64,000 bases of DNA from Petaurus breviceps papuanus. Lineage: Eukaryota; Chordata; Mammalia; Diprotodontia; Petauridae. The stretch spans positions 4,087,711 through 4,151,710 of the forward strand of contig JAMXIF010000032.1 in the NCBI GenBank assembly GCA_028583685.1. The letters are read 5' to 3'. This document shows positions 42,485 through 52,827 of the stretch, in pieces (the first letter of the stretch is position 1; every line of letters begins with the position of its first letter). Under the pieces are notes generated by a model. The model saw nothing but the letters and a program-made list of their open reading frames with translations. It had not been told where the DNA came from and made no database searches. Position numbers and translations under genes: made by a program.

Positions 42485-43345
42485 CTTAATCATTTGGAAA
42501 TATCCCTCAAAAGTTATTAAACTATGTATATCTGGTGATACCATTAATAGTTCTACATCCCAAAGAGATCAAAAAAAGAGGAAAAAAGTCTACAAAAAAT
42601 ATTTATAGCAGATTTTTTTATAGTGACAAAGTAATGGAAACAAAGAGGGTGTTCATCATCTGGGGAATGTCTGAACAAATCCTCTAATAGAAATAATAAA
42701 AAATATAAAATATAAAATTTTTATAAAATAATGAAATATTTCATATTTAATAAAATTTTATTTAATCATATTTTAATTAAATCATATTTAATAAATATTT
42801 AAATGAAATAATAAAAAATAATGAAAAGGATAGTTCCAGAGAAACCTGAGAACACTTGTATGAACTGGTGCAGAATGAAGTAAACAGAACCATGAGAATA
42901 ATATATTCAATAACAACAGAAACACTTCAAATATCTGATCAATGAAACGATCAACCATGATCCCCCAGAACTAATGATGAAGTATGTTCCCCATCACCTG
43001 ACAGAGAGGTGATAAATTTAGGGTGCGTACAGAACCATAAAGTTTTGTTTGTTTTATGGCCAATGCGTTTTATTTGTTTGGCTAAGCATGTGACTTTGCT
43101 TTTATTTTCAATGGGGAGGAAGAGAAAATGGATTCTTGTTTACTGAAATGGTTTTTTTAGAGGGGGGAAGGCAGGGCAATTTTAGTTAAGCGATTTGCCC
43201 AAAGTCACACAGCTAATAAGTGTGTCAAGAGCATGAGGCCACATTTGAACTCAGGTCCTCCTGCCTCCGAGGCCGGTGCTCTATTCACTGTGTCACCTAG
43301 CTACCCCTACTGAAATTTAAAAAAAAAATAAGTAAATATTTTGAA
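42485..43345 (+). mobile_element. L1 3' end, with AT microsatellite and SINE insertion
   Basis: End of ORF2 and 3' UTR landmarks: 'gttattaaactatgtatatc', 'tttatagtgacaaagtaatg', 'catctggggaatgtctgaac', 'ggtgcagaatgaagtaaaca', then 'gtttgttttatggccaatg'. 42690-42815 is an AT-rich expansion. A WSINE1-like copy splits the extreme 3' end. Truncated and non-coding. Confidence 0.78.
43150..43307 (-). mobile_element. WSINE1-like SINE with exact target-site duplication
   Basis: Reverse: 'aggggggaaggcagggcaat', 'gcccaaagtcacacagctaa', 'tttgaactcaggtcctcctg', head complement 'cacctagctacccc'. The exact 9-bp 'tactgaaat' at 43141-43149 and 43308-43316. Confidence 0.95.
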
Positions 43346-43792
43346 AGGGAAAAACTTCCATTTGCTCCCGTTGGAATCAATTTGGGCAGCTCAGGTAAAG
43401 GAAGAGTTACTTCTAACTCTTTCTTTGTTCTGGGAAAAATACTGAGCCCATGGCGATGATTTCCTCCCTGCTCCATCCCTGCCAGTTTGTCCCTCACATT
43501 CATCTTGGAAATCTGTAGCTCCAATGCCTCCTTGCCACTGAAGACCCCTTTCTATGAGAAGGGTCAGTTTTTAAAAACCCCTACAGGCATACTAGCCAGA
43601 ACTCGGGCATCAAGGAGATTGGAGAGGATCTCACCATTTCTCCTCTCTCTCTACCTTCAAAAATATGCCAGTAATAATGGGCAGGGGATTTCTTGCCTTC
43701 TCAATAAGTGAAGGGAGGGAGAGAATTTGGAACTGAAAATGCAAGTTTAAAAAAATTAAATTTAAAAAACCGACACTTGCTGGAGGGTTTCA
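43346..43792. other. unassigned sequence
   Basis: No gene or repeat recognised. Confidence 0.35.
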
Positions 43793-44012
43793 CAGGTATC
43801 CCTCCAATCTGTCTCATTCCATCAAGTCTCTCAAGTTTCACCTAGCTACTTATTTACTCGTTATCTCCTCTATTGGTATGTGAGCTCCTTGAGGTCAGGT
43901 TCTGATATTATGGGGCGGTTTGTTTGTTTTTTGGTTTTCTTTGCATCCCTAGAGAGTTATACAGGGCCCGGCACATGGCAAACTTTTAATAAATGCTAGT
44001 TTAATTAGCTCA
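43793..44012 (+). mobile_element. L2 3' end
   Basis: 'ctattggtatgtgagctcct', 'agggcccggcacatggcaaa', 'cttttaataaatgctagttt'. Confidence 0.82.
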
Positions 44013-44799
44013 ACTCAACCAAAACCAAATCTATGCCACGAAGGTTTCAGCAATCAGCTGAATTGGAGAGGATCTCCCTCTAGTCTACACCCCTGGCACA
44101 GCAGGAAGCATTAAGACCCTCTTCATCCTCCTCCTCTTCATCAGCATACTTGAATCCTCTTGAACCATCTAACAGGCTGGGGTGTTGATGAACAGTGTTC
44201 ATTAGCTTCACAAATTTCACAAAGTCGCAGTTTACTCATTCATCTTTAGTTCTGTTCATTCTTAGTTCTTTCTCCATATGGCCCATTATTCTCTGCTTAT
44301 TCCACCCCCCATCCCCACCCCAATCTGCCTTATGATGATTCTTCAGCATCACGGGGTCTAAGAGGACAGAGCTTTAAAAATTAAAAGTAAATTAGTTCTA
44401 ATAGAAAAGCTCAGATCCTGCCTGGAAAACAGGTAGCTGTAAGCAAGCAGCAAAATTAGTCTAGCTAATGGAAATATAGCTTTCTCAAGGAACATAAACT
44501 TTGGAGGAAGTCACTTTGGTAGTAGGGGAAGTGGAAGTTGCCAGTCACAAAAACAAATAGGGTGTCAACAGGAAGAGGACCATGGGGCACAAAGCTTGTA
44601 ATGAGAGAAAAAAAAAGGCAGACCAATGAAAAAGAGCCCACAGGGACAATAATTTTATACAAGCAGACAAATGAGGGCACAGGGTCTCTTTTTGTGTGCT
44701 TTTTTTTCTCTTTAAAAAAATAGTTCTCATCAGTGTTATCAGCTTGGCCTCAAAATGACTTCCCTCCCCATTATTGCTTATAAACAAACCTTTATCACA
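44013..44799. other. unassigned sequence
   Basis: No gene or repeat recognised. Repeat-free DNA leading into the next block. Confidence 0.35.
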
Positions 44800-45425
44800 G
44801 ATAGCTTGCCTGCTGAATTAAGACGCTGTATTAAACAGTATATTGCTTCTGTCAGGCCCGATCGGCTGTTTGTGCAGATAATAATGCCAAATGCAACAAC
44901 AACAATCAGCTAGTGTAAATTAACTTAACTGTGTGAAATAATGCCTTCTCTATCAGATTAGCTTCCTGAATGACTTTATCCTTAAATTAAAGCTTGCTGG
45001 GGCGGAATAGTAAATCATTTAAATGGGGCCGGGTTTTGCAGGTAATGTCTTCATATATTACTGTAATTTCAATTCACCAAGGCATGCAGATGGCTTTGGT
45101 CTCTAGCCGCTTGTCTCCAAAGCCGCTCCTGGGCTGCCATTTTGTAATTACAGTGCAGGCAGAGCGCCTGCTGCTGCTGCTAGATTTCCCAGGGTGCACC
45201 AGCAGCCAAGGCAATGTATTTTAAAATTATTATTCTTGTGTGGCCCTCATAACATAAATGTAAATCTTTTATGCTAACGCTGTCAGAGGTTTAGCACTAG
45301 GGCTCCAAGGTGCGCTGATGTAGAAATCACCAGCAATCCATCAACTGCATACCATTTGGGATCTGGCAAATAATTCACATTGGGGGGAGCTCTAAGCAGC
45401 ACATTACTGTAAGGTTAGAGAGGTA
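44800..45425. promoter_or_regulatory. candidate conserved non-coding element (strongest in window)
   Basis: About 620 bp with no recognisable repeat and ten retained CpGs ('agacgctg', 'cccgatcggc', 'ggcggaa', 'gccggg', 'gccgctt', 'gccgctc', 'agcgcc', 'aacgctg', 'tgcgctg'). Homeobox words recur: 'gtaaattaactta', 'cttaaattaaagc', the perfect palindrome 'tgtaattaca' at 45143-45152, and 'ccaatgtattttaaaattat'-like AT stretches. Also E-box-like 'gcagatggc'. No convincing open frame. This texture is typical of developmental enhancers. Conservation itself is inferred, not measured. Confidence 0.6.
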
Positions 45426-45868
45426 TCAGACAGGAAGTCATTTTGTTTAGGGCTGGGAACCCATCTCTGTGAGGGATTCTTTTCACAGCCCCCCATCTCC
45501 CTTTAAGTGCTCCGTGGAAATTTTGCTTTGACTATTTTGGTTTAACATTGGAACAATAGCTTCTCTAAATTGGATTTGGAAGGAAAAAACAGCCAAGTGC
45601 TGTATTCTGAAAAGTAGCCCTCTTAGGGTACCTGTGACAGAGAAGACAGTGTTTACTGATTCTAAAGTAACTAACGGCAGCAAAGCTCTCACAGTTATCT
45701 GGTCTATTGTTTGCTGGTCCTATTACCCACTGTCTCCTGAGTTTCAAATTTCTACTTTTAGGAAAGGGTTTTCTAGGAACGGCAGTTCTGCAACCCATCT
45801 GGAGGTAGATCTTTCTGTTATGTTTTTGATAGGTGTGATACTGATTGAGTGAGCTGTTCTTGGCCCTC
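45426..45868. other. unassigned, possible second conserved block
   Basis: No repeat recognised. Short frames on both strands, up to 77 codons. 45560-45800 keeps a few CpGs ('ctaacggcag', 'gaacggcag') and may extend the conserved landscape. Confidence 0.3.
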
Positions 45869-45944
45869 TTCCTCCAGTAATAAGAATGACAACAACAGTA
45901 ACAATAATAACCATGTAATGTATATGTGTGTATACATACATATA

Positions 45945-46262
45945 TATGTCACTTCAAGGTTTGCAAAATAACTAGCTGTGACCTTGGGCAAGTCACTTAA
46001 CCCCAATTGCCCTGCCTTCCCCCCTCCAAAAAACACAAAACAAAAAGGTTTGCAAAATACTTTGCCTATATTGTCTTGTTTGATCCTCACAATAGTTCTT
46101 TGTGATAGGTACCCATATTTTACAGATGAGGAAACTGAGACTGAGATATGCTAATTAACCTGCCCTAGGTCACATAGCTAGTAAATGTCTGAGAAAGTAT
46201 TCTAACTGTTCTTATTGGCTCCAAATTCAATATTCTGTCCACTATGCTATCTAGCTTAATTA
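45945..46262 (-). mobile_element. long-form CORE-SINE split by a SINE
   Basis: 'cacttcaaggtttgcaaaat' resumes after the insertion with 'tactttgcctatattgtctt', 'gatcctcacaatagttctt', 'cagatgaggaaactgagact', 'gccctaggtcacatagctag'. Confidence 0.85.
45971..46044 (+). mobile_element. 5'-truncated WSINE1-like SINE, 74 bp
   Basis: Only 'actagctgtgaccttgggca' through 'ccaattgccctgccttcccc' and the A-rich tail. The exact 15-bp duplication 'aaggtttgcaaaata' at 45956-45970 and 46045-46059 proves target-primed insertion with 5' truncation, which is unusual for a SINE. Confidence 0.96.
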
Positions 46263-46494
46263 ACAATGTACCTAGATGATTCCACAGTTTTTGAGAAGTG
46301 CTTTTAGGAACCCTATGTTCAAAGTGATGGCTGGAAAGAAAGCAATAAGGGTACTCTGTGTTCCGCCCTTGGTACCCAAGAATCAAATGCAAGATAGGGG
46401 ATATCTTTCATACTCAAATATTCAATGGTGAAACTTTGGAAATAGTAGCCTAAGCATTTTCCCCGCTTCTCCCTCCCCCCGTCCCGTGTGCGTG

Positions 46495-46592
46495 TATACA
46501 TTTATATAGTATGTATATATATATATTATATGCATATATATATATATACATACACATATTTACATATACACATACACACATACATCAATTGG
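46495..46592. repeat. TA/ATAC microsatellite
   Basis: Alternating TATA, ACAT, GCATAT units. Confidence 0.92.
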
Positions 46593-46689
46593 GCTTTTGC
46601 AGAGCAGATGAGGATTTGTGATAGAGTAAGCTAAGGGGAGCACTGTTTTAATGATATTTGTATTCTGTCAGTGTCCTGTTCTGTTCCAG

Positions 46690-47405
46690 AAGTTTGGGAA
46701 CTTAGAGGAGGTTTTCGCAAAAGAGACTGACAGGCAATGGGTAAAGCAAAAGACCTTTATTATGGCATGCTTCAACTCACACAAGGGCAGGTCCAAGGCC
46801 TAAAAAGAGAAATCTAGGAACATAGGAGCTTCTCTTCCCCTATCTCCCATTTTTATCTTACTCCTGTGCCTAGGTTCAGACCAAATGATATATCTGGTTC
46901 TCAATAACTAAAGGGGTTAGAAATCAGGAGGGGGAACCTTCAGCCCCAAGGCCACATGTGGGCCTCTAGATCCTCAAGTGAAGCCCTTTGACTGAATCCA
47001 AACTTCACAGAACAAATTCTCTGAATAAAAGGATTTGTTCTGTGAAGTTTTCATTCAGTCAAGGCTGCAGGATCCCCACCTCTGGGTTAGATACAACCAG
47101 TTCTCAATCCCCAAAGGGAGAGTTAATAGACCTTGAATGCAATGATCCCTGGGTTTTGTTAGGAAGAGGGATAGGGGTGGAGGGTAGGGGATGGGGAAAT
47201 GATGGTCCTTTGAAAAGGCTGCCCGCTGATTTACATACTCACATTCTGCATACTCCCTTACCCTCTGGTTAGTTTTTGTATGGGAGGCCCATGACATTTT
47301 TCTCCTTGACAGGAGAAGGTTGGATGGGCAAGGGCCAATAGTTTTATTTGGATAGAAATGTCTGATTGGTTTCCCACTAGGAAGTTACTAGGGATTGCTC
47401 AGCAA
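46690..47405 (-). mobile_element. LTR-like unit, probable solitary LTR
   Basis: On the minus strand there is a TATA-like 'aagataaaaatgggag' near 46850, a polyadenylation signal in 'ccataataaaggtcttttgc' near 46755, and a U5-like remainder. U3-side CCAAT-type words lie near 47335 and 47375. A hAT element is inserted at 46925-47084. No internal genes adjoin. Family not named; fossil with limits uncertain. Confidence 0.5.
46925..47084 (+). mobile_element. non-autonomous hAT (OposCharlie-type) element, shortened
   Basis: Near-palindromic MITE: 'caggagggggaaccttcag' left end, 'ccctttgactgaatccaaac', 'gaacaaattctctgaataaa', then the inverted arm 'ggatttgttctgtgaag', ending 'ccccacctctg'. Same family as 49695-49898, with part of the right arm missing. 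Flanks 'ggttagaaat' and 'ggttagat' resemble an 8-bp duplication. Confidence 0.85.
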
Positions 47406-47431
47406 ACGAATTTTTAAAAAAAGAAAGAAAA

Positions 47432-47455
47432 CTTTTCTGGAAGTTTCCAGAAAAG
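47432..47455. promoter_or_regulatory. perfect inverted repeat matching a 4-unit heat-shock element
   Basis: Eleven-base arms 'cttttctggaa' and 'ttccagaaaag' around 'gt' form a perfect palindrome. Its core 47435-47452 fits TTCnnGAAnnTTCnnGAA exactly, four contiguous HSF half-sites. It lies between the two LTR-like units. HSF binding is inference. Confidence 0.6.
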
Positions 47456-47544
47456 ACAGGAAGGAAGGATTCTGGAATAAAGTCAGGATCTAGTCCACAG
47501 AGGTAGCCCAATGGATCTCAGAGAGGCCCCAAAAAATCAAAGAG

Positions 47545-48190
47545 GCATTTTGAACTATCACAGTCAGCTATTAACTTGGAGCACTGTAAGGTTATAGGAT
47601 TTAAAGATCTTCCATGCCCCTTGAATTTGCTGACATAGCAGGAAAGGGTGGGGCAAGAGGAAGCAGAAGCTAAGCTGGAGTGCATGCCGTGACTGGAAGC
47701 CTGATGGTGGTGGCTGCAACAGCAGCACCGGCAGTGGTAGTGGCAGAGGTGGGAACTCTTTTTTGAGCCAACCACAATTTATGCTAAGGACTCCTGCTGA
47801 GCACTGCCAGCGATGGGAACTGCAGGGGGGCCGGAGCTGTCCTGGACACTGAGTGGGGAGAGGAGGACCTTTGCCTGAGGTAGCCTGTTCTGTTTTGAAG
47901 GCTTGAGAATGTGGGTGTTTACTACATTAACTACATGTGCCAAGTTCATAACTTCTGTGATGGCTTTGACTTTCTGGTTTTGGGTTTGAATATAGTTTTC
48001 TGGTATTTGAATAAATGTTCTAGCTTTATTCCCCATGTAGAGAGCCTGTTATATTTTGTGATTCATAACCATATCAGCATATTTATAGTTGTTGTAGGCA
48101 TTGTGAATACTGCATTGTTAATACAAGCACTTAGTGTCACTCATCCGAGGCAATGGTTGATAATGGAAGAGGAGTTGGTATAAGCAGAGG
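47545..48190 (+). mobile_element. LTR-like repeat unit, copy 2 (about 0.65 kb)
   Basis: Left part 'aaagatcttccatgcccc' and 'agaagctaagctggag', right part 'gaataaatgttctagc', 'gagagcctgttatattttg', 'atcagcatatttatagttg', 'ggcattgtgaatactgc' match copy 1 (24600-26310). The AATAAA at 48009 sits 3' as in an LTR. GC-rich middle with CAG-rich words. Solitary, no viral genes seen. Confidence 0.45.
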
Positions 48191-48344
48191 ATGTCACAAA
48201 AACAAATGCTAAGCAAAGGGAAGGCACCAGAACCATATTGTGTTCTCCAGTGACTGGTGCCCATGATTATTTTATGTCCAATGGGGGTTACTCTGGCACC
48301 TGAAAATAGTGGAGTATTTGGGGATGGACCTCAGAGTTATCTAC

Positions 48345-48985
48345 ACAGTCATTCTTCCCCTTGAATCCATGCTAAACATGACTACCATATCAGTCTTCCA
48401 TAAACACTGTTTTCATCATGTTGCTACCCTACCCCCATACCTACAAAAACTTCATATTGTCAGTTGCTTTATCTTAGCTCCTTTGCTGACTTTCAATACC
48501 CTCCACCATCTGGCTCCATCTTACCTACATATTTCTTTCTCATTCTTTGCCCACACATACCCCCCAATCCAGATAAATCAGTCTCTTCCCCCCTGCCCCT
48601 GGCAAACCCTATGCCCATTCCTACGTCTATACCTTTGCTCATTCTATTTCCACATATTTAAAATATTCCTATCTGTTTACTCTCAGCTGAATTCAATCTC
48701 TGGATTTCTCCACCTCCTCACCAGCAGCCTTCCACTTTGGAGATACCTCCACCCTGAGCCTTCTTTTGGGGATTGCTGAACCCCTAGCCTGGACTGCCAT
48801 TTCATCAAGGACCCCAGTCATGCTCACTTCACTTCCAGTTGAATTAACTCTGGACTTCTTCTCTGATTAATCCCACATTAGTACTCTCCTTACCTCATTA
48901 TAATATAAGCTCCTTAAGGGTAAAGGATGGTCTGGTTTTGACAGTGTATGCACACACTGTAAGCACTTAATAAAATGCTGCCTCT
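48345..48985 (+). mobile_element. L2 LINE 3' half, decayed
   Basis: 'catcatgttgctaccctacc', 'ccctccaccatctggctcc', 'tataatataagctccttaag', terminus 'gtaagcacttaataaaatg'. The 156-codon frame at 48309-48779 is a by-product of this L2 text. Confidence 0.7.
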
Positions 48986-49020
48986 CTCCCCTTCCCTCCC
49001 TCCCTTCCTCCCTCCCTCCT

Positions 49021-49069
<49 letters not shown>

Positions 49070-49125
49070 GTCTCTCTCTGTCTCTCTGTCTCTCTCTCTC
49101 TCTCTCTCTCCCATCTCTCCTCTGA
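48981..49125. repeat. (TC)n and TCCC-rich microsatellite
   Basis: CCCTCC run then long CTCTCT/CTGTCT tract. Confidence 0.97.
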
Positions 49126-49270
49126 CCTCCTAATGTCCTAAAATCAATAGTTACTTTATTTTCGGCTCCCCAGCTAGACTATAAGTTATCTGAGAGTAGA
49201 CCTGATGTCTTGTCCTATTGTTAAATCATCTTTCAGGGAGTAGGTTCTCAAATACTTGTTGGTTTATCCA
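49126..49270 (+). mobile_element. L2 3' end
   Basis: 'agctagactataagttatct', 'gagagtagacctgatgtctt', 'ggttctcaaatacttgttgg'. Confidence 0.65.
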
Positions 49271-49694
49271 AGCAGATCAAATACCCTGATAGAGCAACTT
49301 CTCTCTTTCTTAGTCTGTTACAGGGTCAGTTTAGTTCAGAATGTGTGTATTTATAGCTAGCTGTAGCTATGAAAGCAAGGCCTTTCATTGTTCCAGTCAT
49401 CAGAGGTATGATCAGTGAAAGCACTTTCTTGTGGATGGATCATAGCATCTAAAACTTAACCAAAAAAAAAAAAAACCCAAAATAAAAACTCCTAAAGGCT
49501 CTTGGTTTGAGTGAGTAAAGGTCTGGACAGGGGAACCATTAAGATTGGTAAGGATAAAGCGTTAAACTTGAAGACCAGCCTTAATCTTCAGGAGCAGAGG
49601 AAAGATTTGGCTTTTTATATATATATTTTATTTTATTTTATATAATATTATATATATATATATATAATTGGCATTTATAGAGCATGGGATAGTC
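49271..49694. other. unassigned, with TA microsatellite
   Basis: No gene recognised. Poly(A) at 49462 and TA/TTTTA run at 49615-49668. Confidence 0.4.
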
Positions 49695-49898
49695 CAGGAG
49701 TGGAGAACCTGTAGCCTCAAGACCACATGTGGCCCTCTAGGTCCTCAAGTGCAGCCCTTTGACTGAATCCAAACTTCACAGAACAAATCCCCTTAATAAA
49801 AGGATTTGTTCTGTAAAACTTGGACTCAGTCAAAAGGCCGCACACAAGGATCTAGAGGGGTCACATGTGACCTCGAGGCAGCGGGTTCCCCACCCCTG
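49695..49898 (+). mobile_element. complete palindromic hAT MITE (OposCharlie-type)
   Basis: 204 bp; terminal inverted repeats 'caggagtggagaacctg' and the complement of 'gggttccccacccctg'. Long inner inverted arms ('acatgtggccctctaggtcc' versus 'ggatctagaggggtcacatg'; 'aaaggatttgttctg' versus 'cacagaacaaatcc'). The 8-bp flanks 'ggatagtc' (49687-49694) and 'ggctagtc' (49898-49905, sharing one base) fit a hAT target duplication. No transposase. Confidence 0.92.
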
Positions 49899-49905
49899 GC
49901 TAGTC

Positions 49906-50317
49906 CATGGGTTCTTAATCTTTTTGTGTGTCATTAATTCCTCTGGCAATCTTGTGAAACCTTTTCCTAATGATATTTTTATGTGTGTAAATTATATAAG
50001 ATTACGAAGGAAATAAACTGTATTGTTATTTGCACATTATCATTGTATATTATTATTTTTGCTATATATTATATGATATATAATATTATTATGTATTATT
50101 ATTGTATATACACCCAATAATAATATGGTATATCATATAATATATGATAATAATATGCAAATAACTATATAATATAATTGTATGATTATAAATATTTGTA
50201 TAAAATTACATAATAAACTATATAATTATACATTATATGTATATTTTAAAAAATAAAATTAAAAAAATAAGATTTAAAAAACAACAAGTACGTGGAACCC
50301 CAGGTTAAGAACCCCTG
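49906..50317 (+). mobile_element. non-autonomous hAT-like element with AT-rich centre
   Basis: Terminal inverted repeats 'catgggttcttaatc' and 'ggttaagaacccctg' (complement). Flank arm 'attaattcctctggcaatct' pairs with the family arm seen at 17735. The centre 50042-50280 is an expanded TA/TTA microsatellite. Abuts the previous hAT element directly. Confidence 0.75.
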
Positions 50318-50321
50318 GTAG

Positions 50322-50518
50322 TGGAAGGGGTACTGGGCTAAGAGTGAGAAATAAGACCTAGTTCTGAGACCACTGAGCCAGTTTTCTCATCTGTGAAATG
50401 AGAATGGCAATACTTACCCTTCCTATTGCACAATGTTGTGTGGATCAAATGACTCAATGGATGCCATTGCTCTTGCAAATAGTAAAGTATTCTCTAAATG
50501 TAAAGGATACTTGTTACT
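50322..50518 (+). mobile_element. MIR-type CORE-SINE
   Basis: 'ttttctcatctgtgaaatga', 'aatactta', 'gttgtgtggatcaaatgact', 'tattctctaaatgta'. Confidence 0.75.
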
Positions 50519-51128
50519 GACTTGGAAGGTGGAATTGAAATAGGCAAGGAAGCCTGGGAAAATCCAGGTAGGCAGCAACGTTAGGGTCACCCCAAAGCAG
50601 AGATATATTAGACTTTTGGCACCTCTTCTCCCAGGTTGGGGAATATCATGGATGAATTTTTGTTTTGAAATATGATATGACAGAGCATCACACCATCCTG
50701 GAGGGATTTGATTGAAGTCTTTAGTGGGAAGAGAAGCTTCGGGTCTGGGTTTATGAGTACCATATTGTGATTTGAGGGGTGCTAAGAATCTTATCTCCAA
50801 ATAACTGCCCATCAAAGCATAGTGTGGGAAAACTCTGCCATCAGAGTTTCCTTCCTTAAGAAACACCTCTACTCACTCCTGTTTTTCCCCTTGTCCCTCT
50901 TTTAAAATGTAATCCCTCCAAGGAAATTCTAGCATATCAAGTCCTTGACACACTAGAATAAATCAATTTCCCCCATTACTGTCCTCCTAGACAGAAGCCC
51001 AGAAGCCTAAGGCAATATGAGATTGCTGAATTCTGGAATTGAGAAGAGGCCTGAAAGAAGGGGCACAGAAAAGACAAGGGGGCAAAGAACTGAGTACAAG
51101 CCTCACCACCTTGACTTCCTAGAAGAAG
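50519..51128. other. unassigned sequence
   Basis: No gene or repeat recognised. The 147-codon minus frame (50423-50866) overlaps the preceding SINE and shows no domain. Confidence 0.35.
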
Positions 51129-51129
51129 T

Positions 51130-51325
51130 GAGGCAGGGCAGGGATTTGGAGTCCAAAGACCTGACTTTGAATTCTGGCTTCAGGATACAAGCTGAAAAGC
51201 TTGGTGGGTCAAATTATTTTCTCTTTCTGGGCCTCCGTTTCCTTTTCTGTGGAAAAAAAAAAGGAAGAGAGGAAGTGGGCTAAATGATGTCAAAAATCTC
51301 TTCCAGTTCTGACTCCTAGGCTCAA
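51130..51325 (+). mobile_element. MIR/THER1-like CORE-SINE
   Basis: 'ggcagggatttggagtcc', 'tttctgggcctccgtttcc', 'gggctaaatgatgtcaaaaa', 'ctcttccagttctgactcc'. Confidence 0.8.
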
Positions 51326-52724
51326 AGACTAACCTGTGTCCAGGGCTTTCCCTGAAAGCCAGAGAAAAAAATATATAACTGGAACCACATTTTGCTGGTC
51401 ATCTTATGTGTGCAGAGCTTGTGTTTATCGATGGACAGCACTGTTTGTTTTGTTTCTCCCCCAACAGGCTTTTAAATACTGCTAAGCTTCCTTTGATGAA
51501 ATCCCCAACCTGTGCTAAGGTCTGCACTATGGGAAGACAGTTGTGGTCTCTCCTATGCCCTCCTGCAGCAGACTTGATCATGCTGATGTCTGTCACTAAC
51601 ATCTGTAGCCCTCACTCATTTCTTTTCCCTATTCAGCTCTTCCTAGCCTGACCTTGGAGCAGTGAAGATAATCCTTAAGGAGTTGTTACTCTGACTGTGA
51701 AGTTGCAAGGGGCACAGCAGGAGGATTTTGGGACATTGTTCTTAGCATTCTGATTTCAGACAGAGTGCAACCCAGAGCTGCTGGGAAACCATACAAAAAC
51801 AGACTGATTGGCAAAATTAGAAGAGATTCCTTTACTTTCTTTACTTAGAAAAAACAATTCCTACAGTAAACAAACAGTTCAAAAAGAAGACGAGTGGGAG
51901 CTATTTTAAAACCTTTAAAAAAATCTTCCCTTCGCACATGTAACAGGAAATTGGTCCCTGCCATAGGTCAATAAATCTACTTTTTACTGAATAAAAAAAA
52001 TGGCAGCAAGTCAAGTTTAGATCTTTTTCTTCAGAGCTTCTTACATAACACTGCAGCTCTGCAAAGTCAGTGTCAGAGAATCTTAAAGAAAAAGGAAAAA
52101 TCCCAAGAGGCCAGAGACGCAGAAGGGTTTATTGCTTTCCCCTTTGAAATCCTTGACTATTATTTTCTGATTTTTTTTCCATGGGTAGTGGGATTCCCTC
52201 TCTGGATCTGTTTATTAGAATACAGATAGAAGATTGTCAGCTTTTCCAAACTTCTGACGGTTTCCCCAGTACTAAATAGAAAGGAATGGAAAATGGGGAA
52301 GGCCTGTAGCTCTGGAAGAACATAGGCCTATCTGGCAGAAATATCTGGACTGAGACATAACCTTGGCCTAGAGAGGAATACTCCCAGTTCATATGAAAAC
52401 TCTTGAACTTCAAAGAAAGACCATAAGTTTCTCTACCATTGGGCATAGACCTTGGACCTACTTAGCAAAAGCCATGTATCTAATCATTGGCATTATTTTT
52501 GTCTAAATATTTGGAGGCACAGACCAATCAAATATTTGAGTATCTAATATGATAAAGGCATTTTGCTAGCTCTGAATATTAGAAAACTGCATTCTGGGGT
52601 AGATTCTAATTAGATCTTGGGTGGTAAGTAATAAAGGAAAGAAGTAGTTTCAAGTATCTCCATATATTTTTATGAGCTCTCACTCCTCTCCTGGAGGGCC
52701 TCTCAAGCATCTCGCCCAAGCACC
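51326..52724. other. unassigned sequence, 1.4 kb without recognised repeats
   Basis: Contiguous non-repeat DNA. 51400-51660 has balanced composition and an 81-codon frame (51406-51651) with many Cys residues, but no domain and no splice evidence. Possibly a conserved landscape. Confidence 0.3.
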
Positions 52725-52827
52725 TTGTAGGCTCTGGCCCAGCTTCAGAAGTGAGTGGAGAACTGTGTGATATTCTTCTTATTTTCCTTGTTTATTAATA
52801 TTAATGCCATTTTCCACAGCCCTTGAT
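52725..52827. repeat. local dispersed duplication, copy 1
   Basis: About 103 bp closely similar to 54260-54363: 'ctctggcccagcttcag', 'gagaactgtgtgatattctt', 'ttattttccttgtttattaa', 'gccattttccacagcccttg'. By eye about 80-85% identical. Not a repeat I know. Confidence 0.75.

Noticed and set aside
48309-48779. 156-codon plus open frame, the longest in the window
   Set aside because: It overlaps an L2 3' half in sense, has low-complexity proline/leucine-rich text and no domain.
49695-49898. Long inverted repeat considered as a microRNA or cruciform regulatory element
   Set aside because: It is explained fully as a palindromic hAT MITE with terminal inverted repeats and target duplication. MITE-derived microRNAs exist, but nothing here shows expression.
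50423-50866. 147-codon minus open frame
   Set aside because: Its right-hand coding end runs through a MIR copy; no domain or conserved motif.
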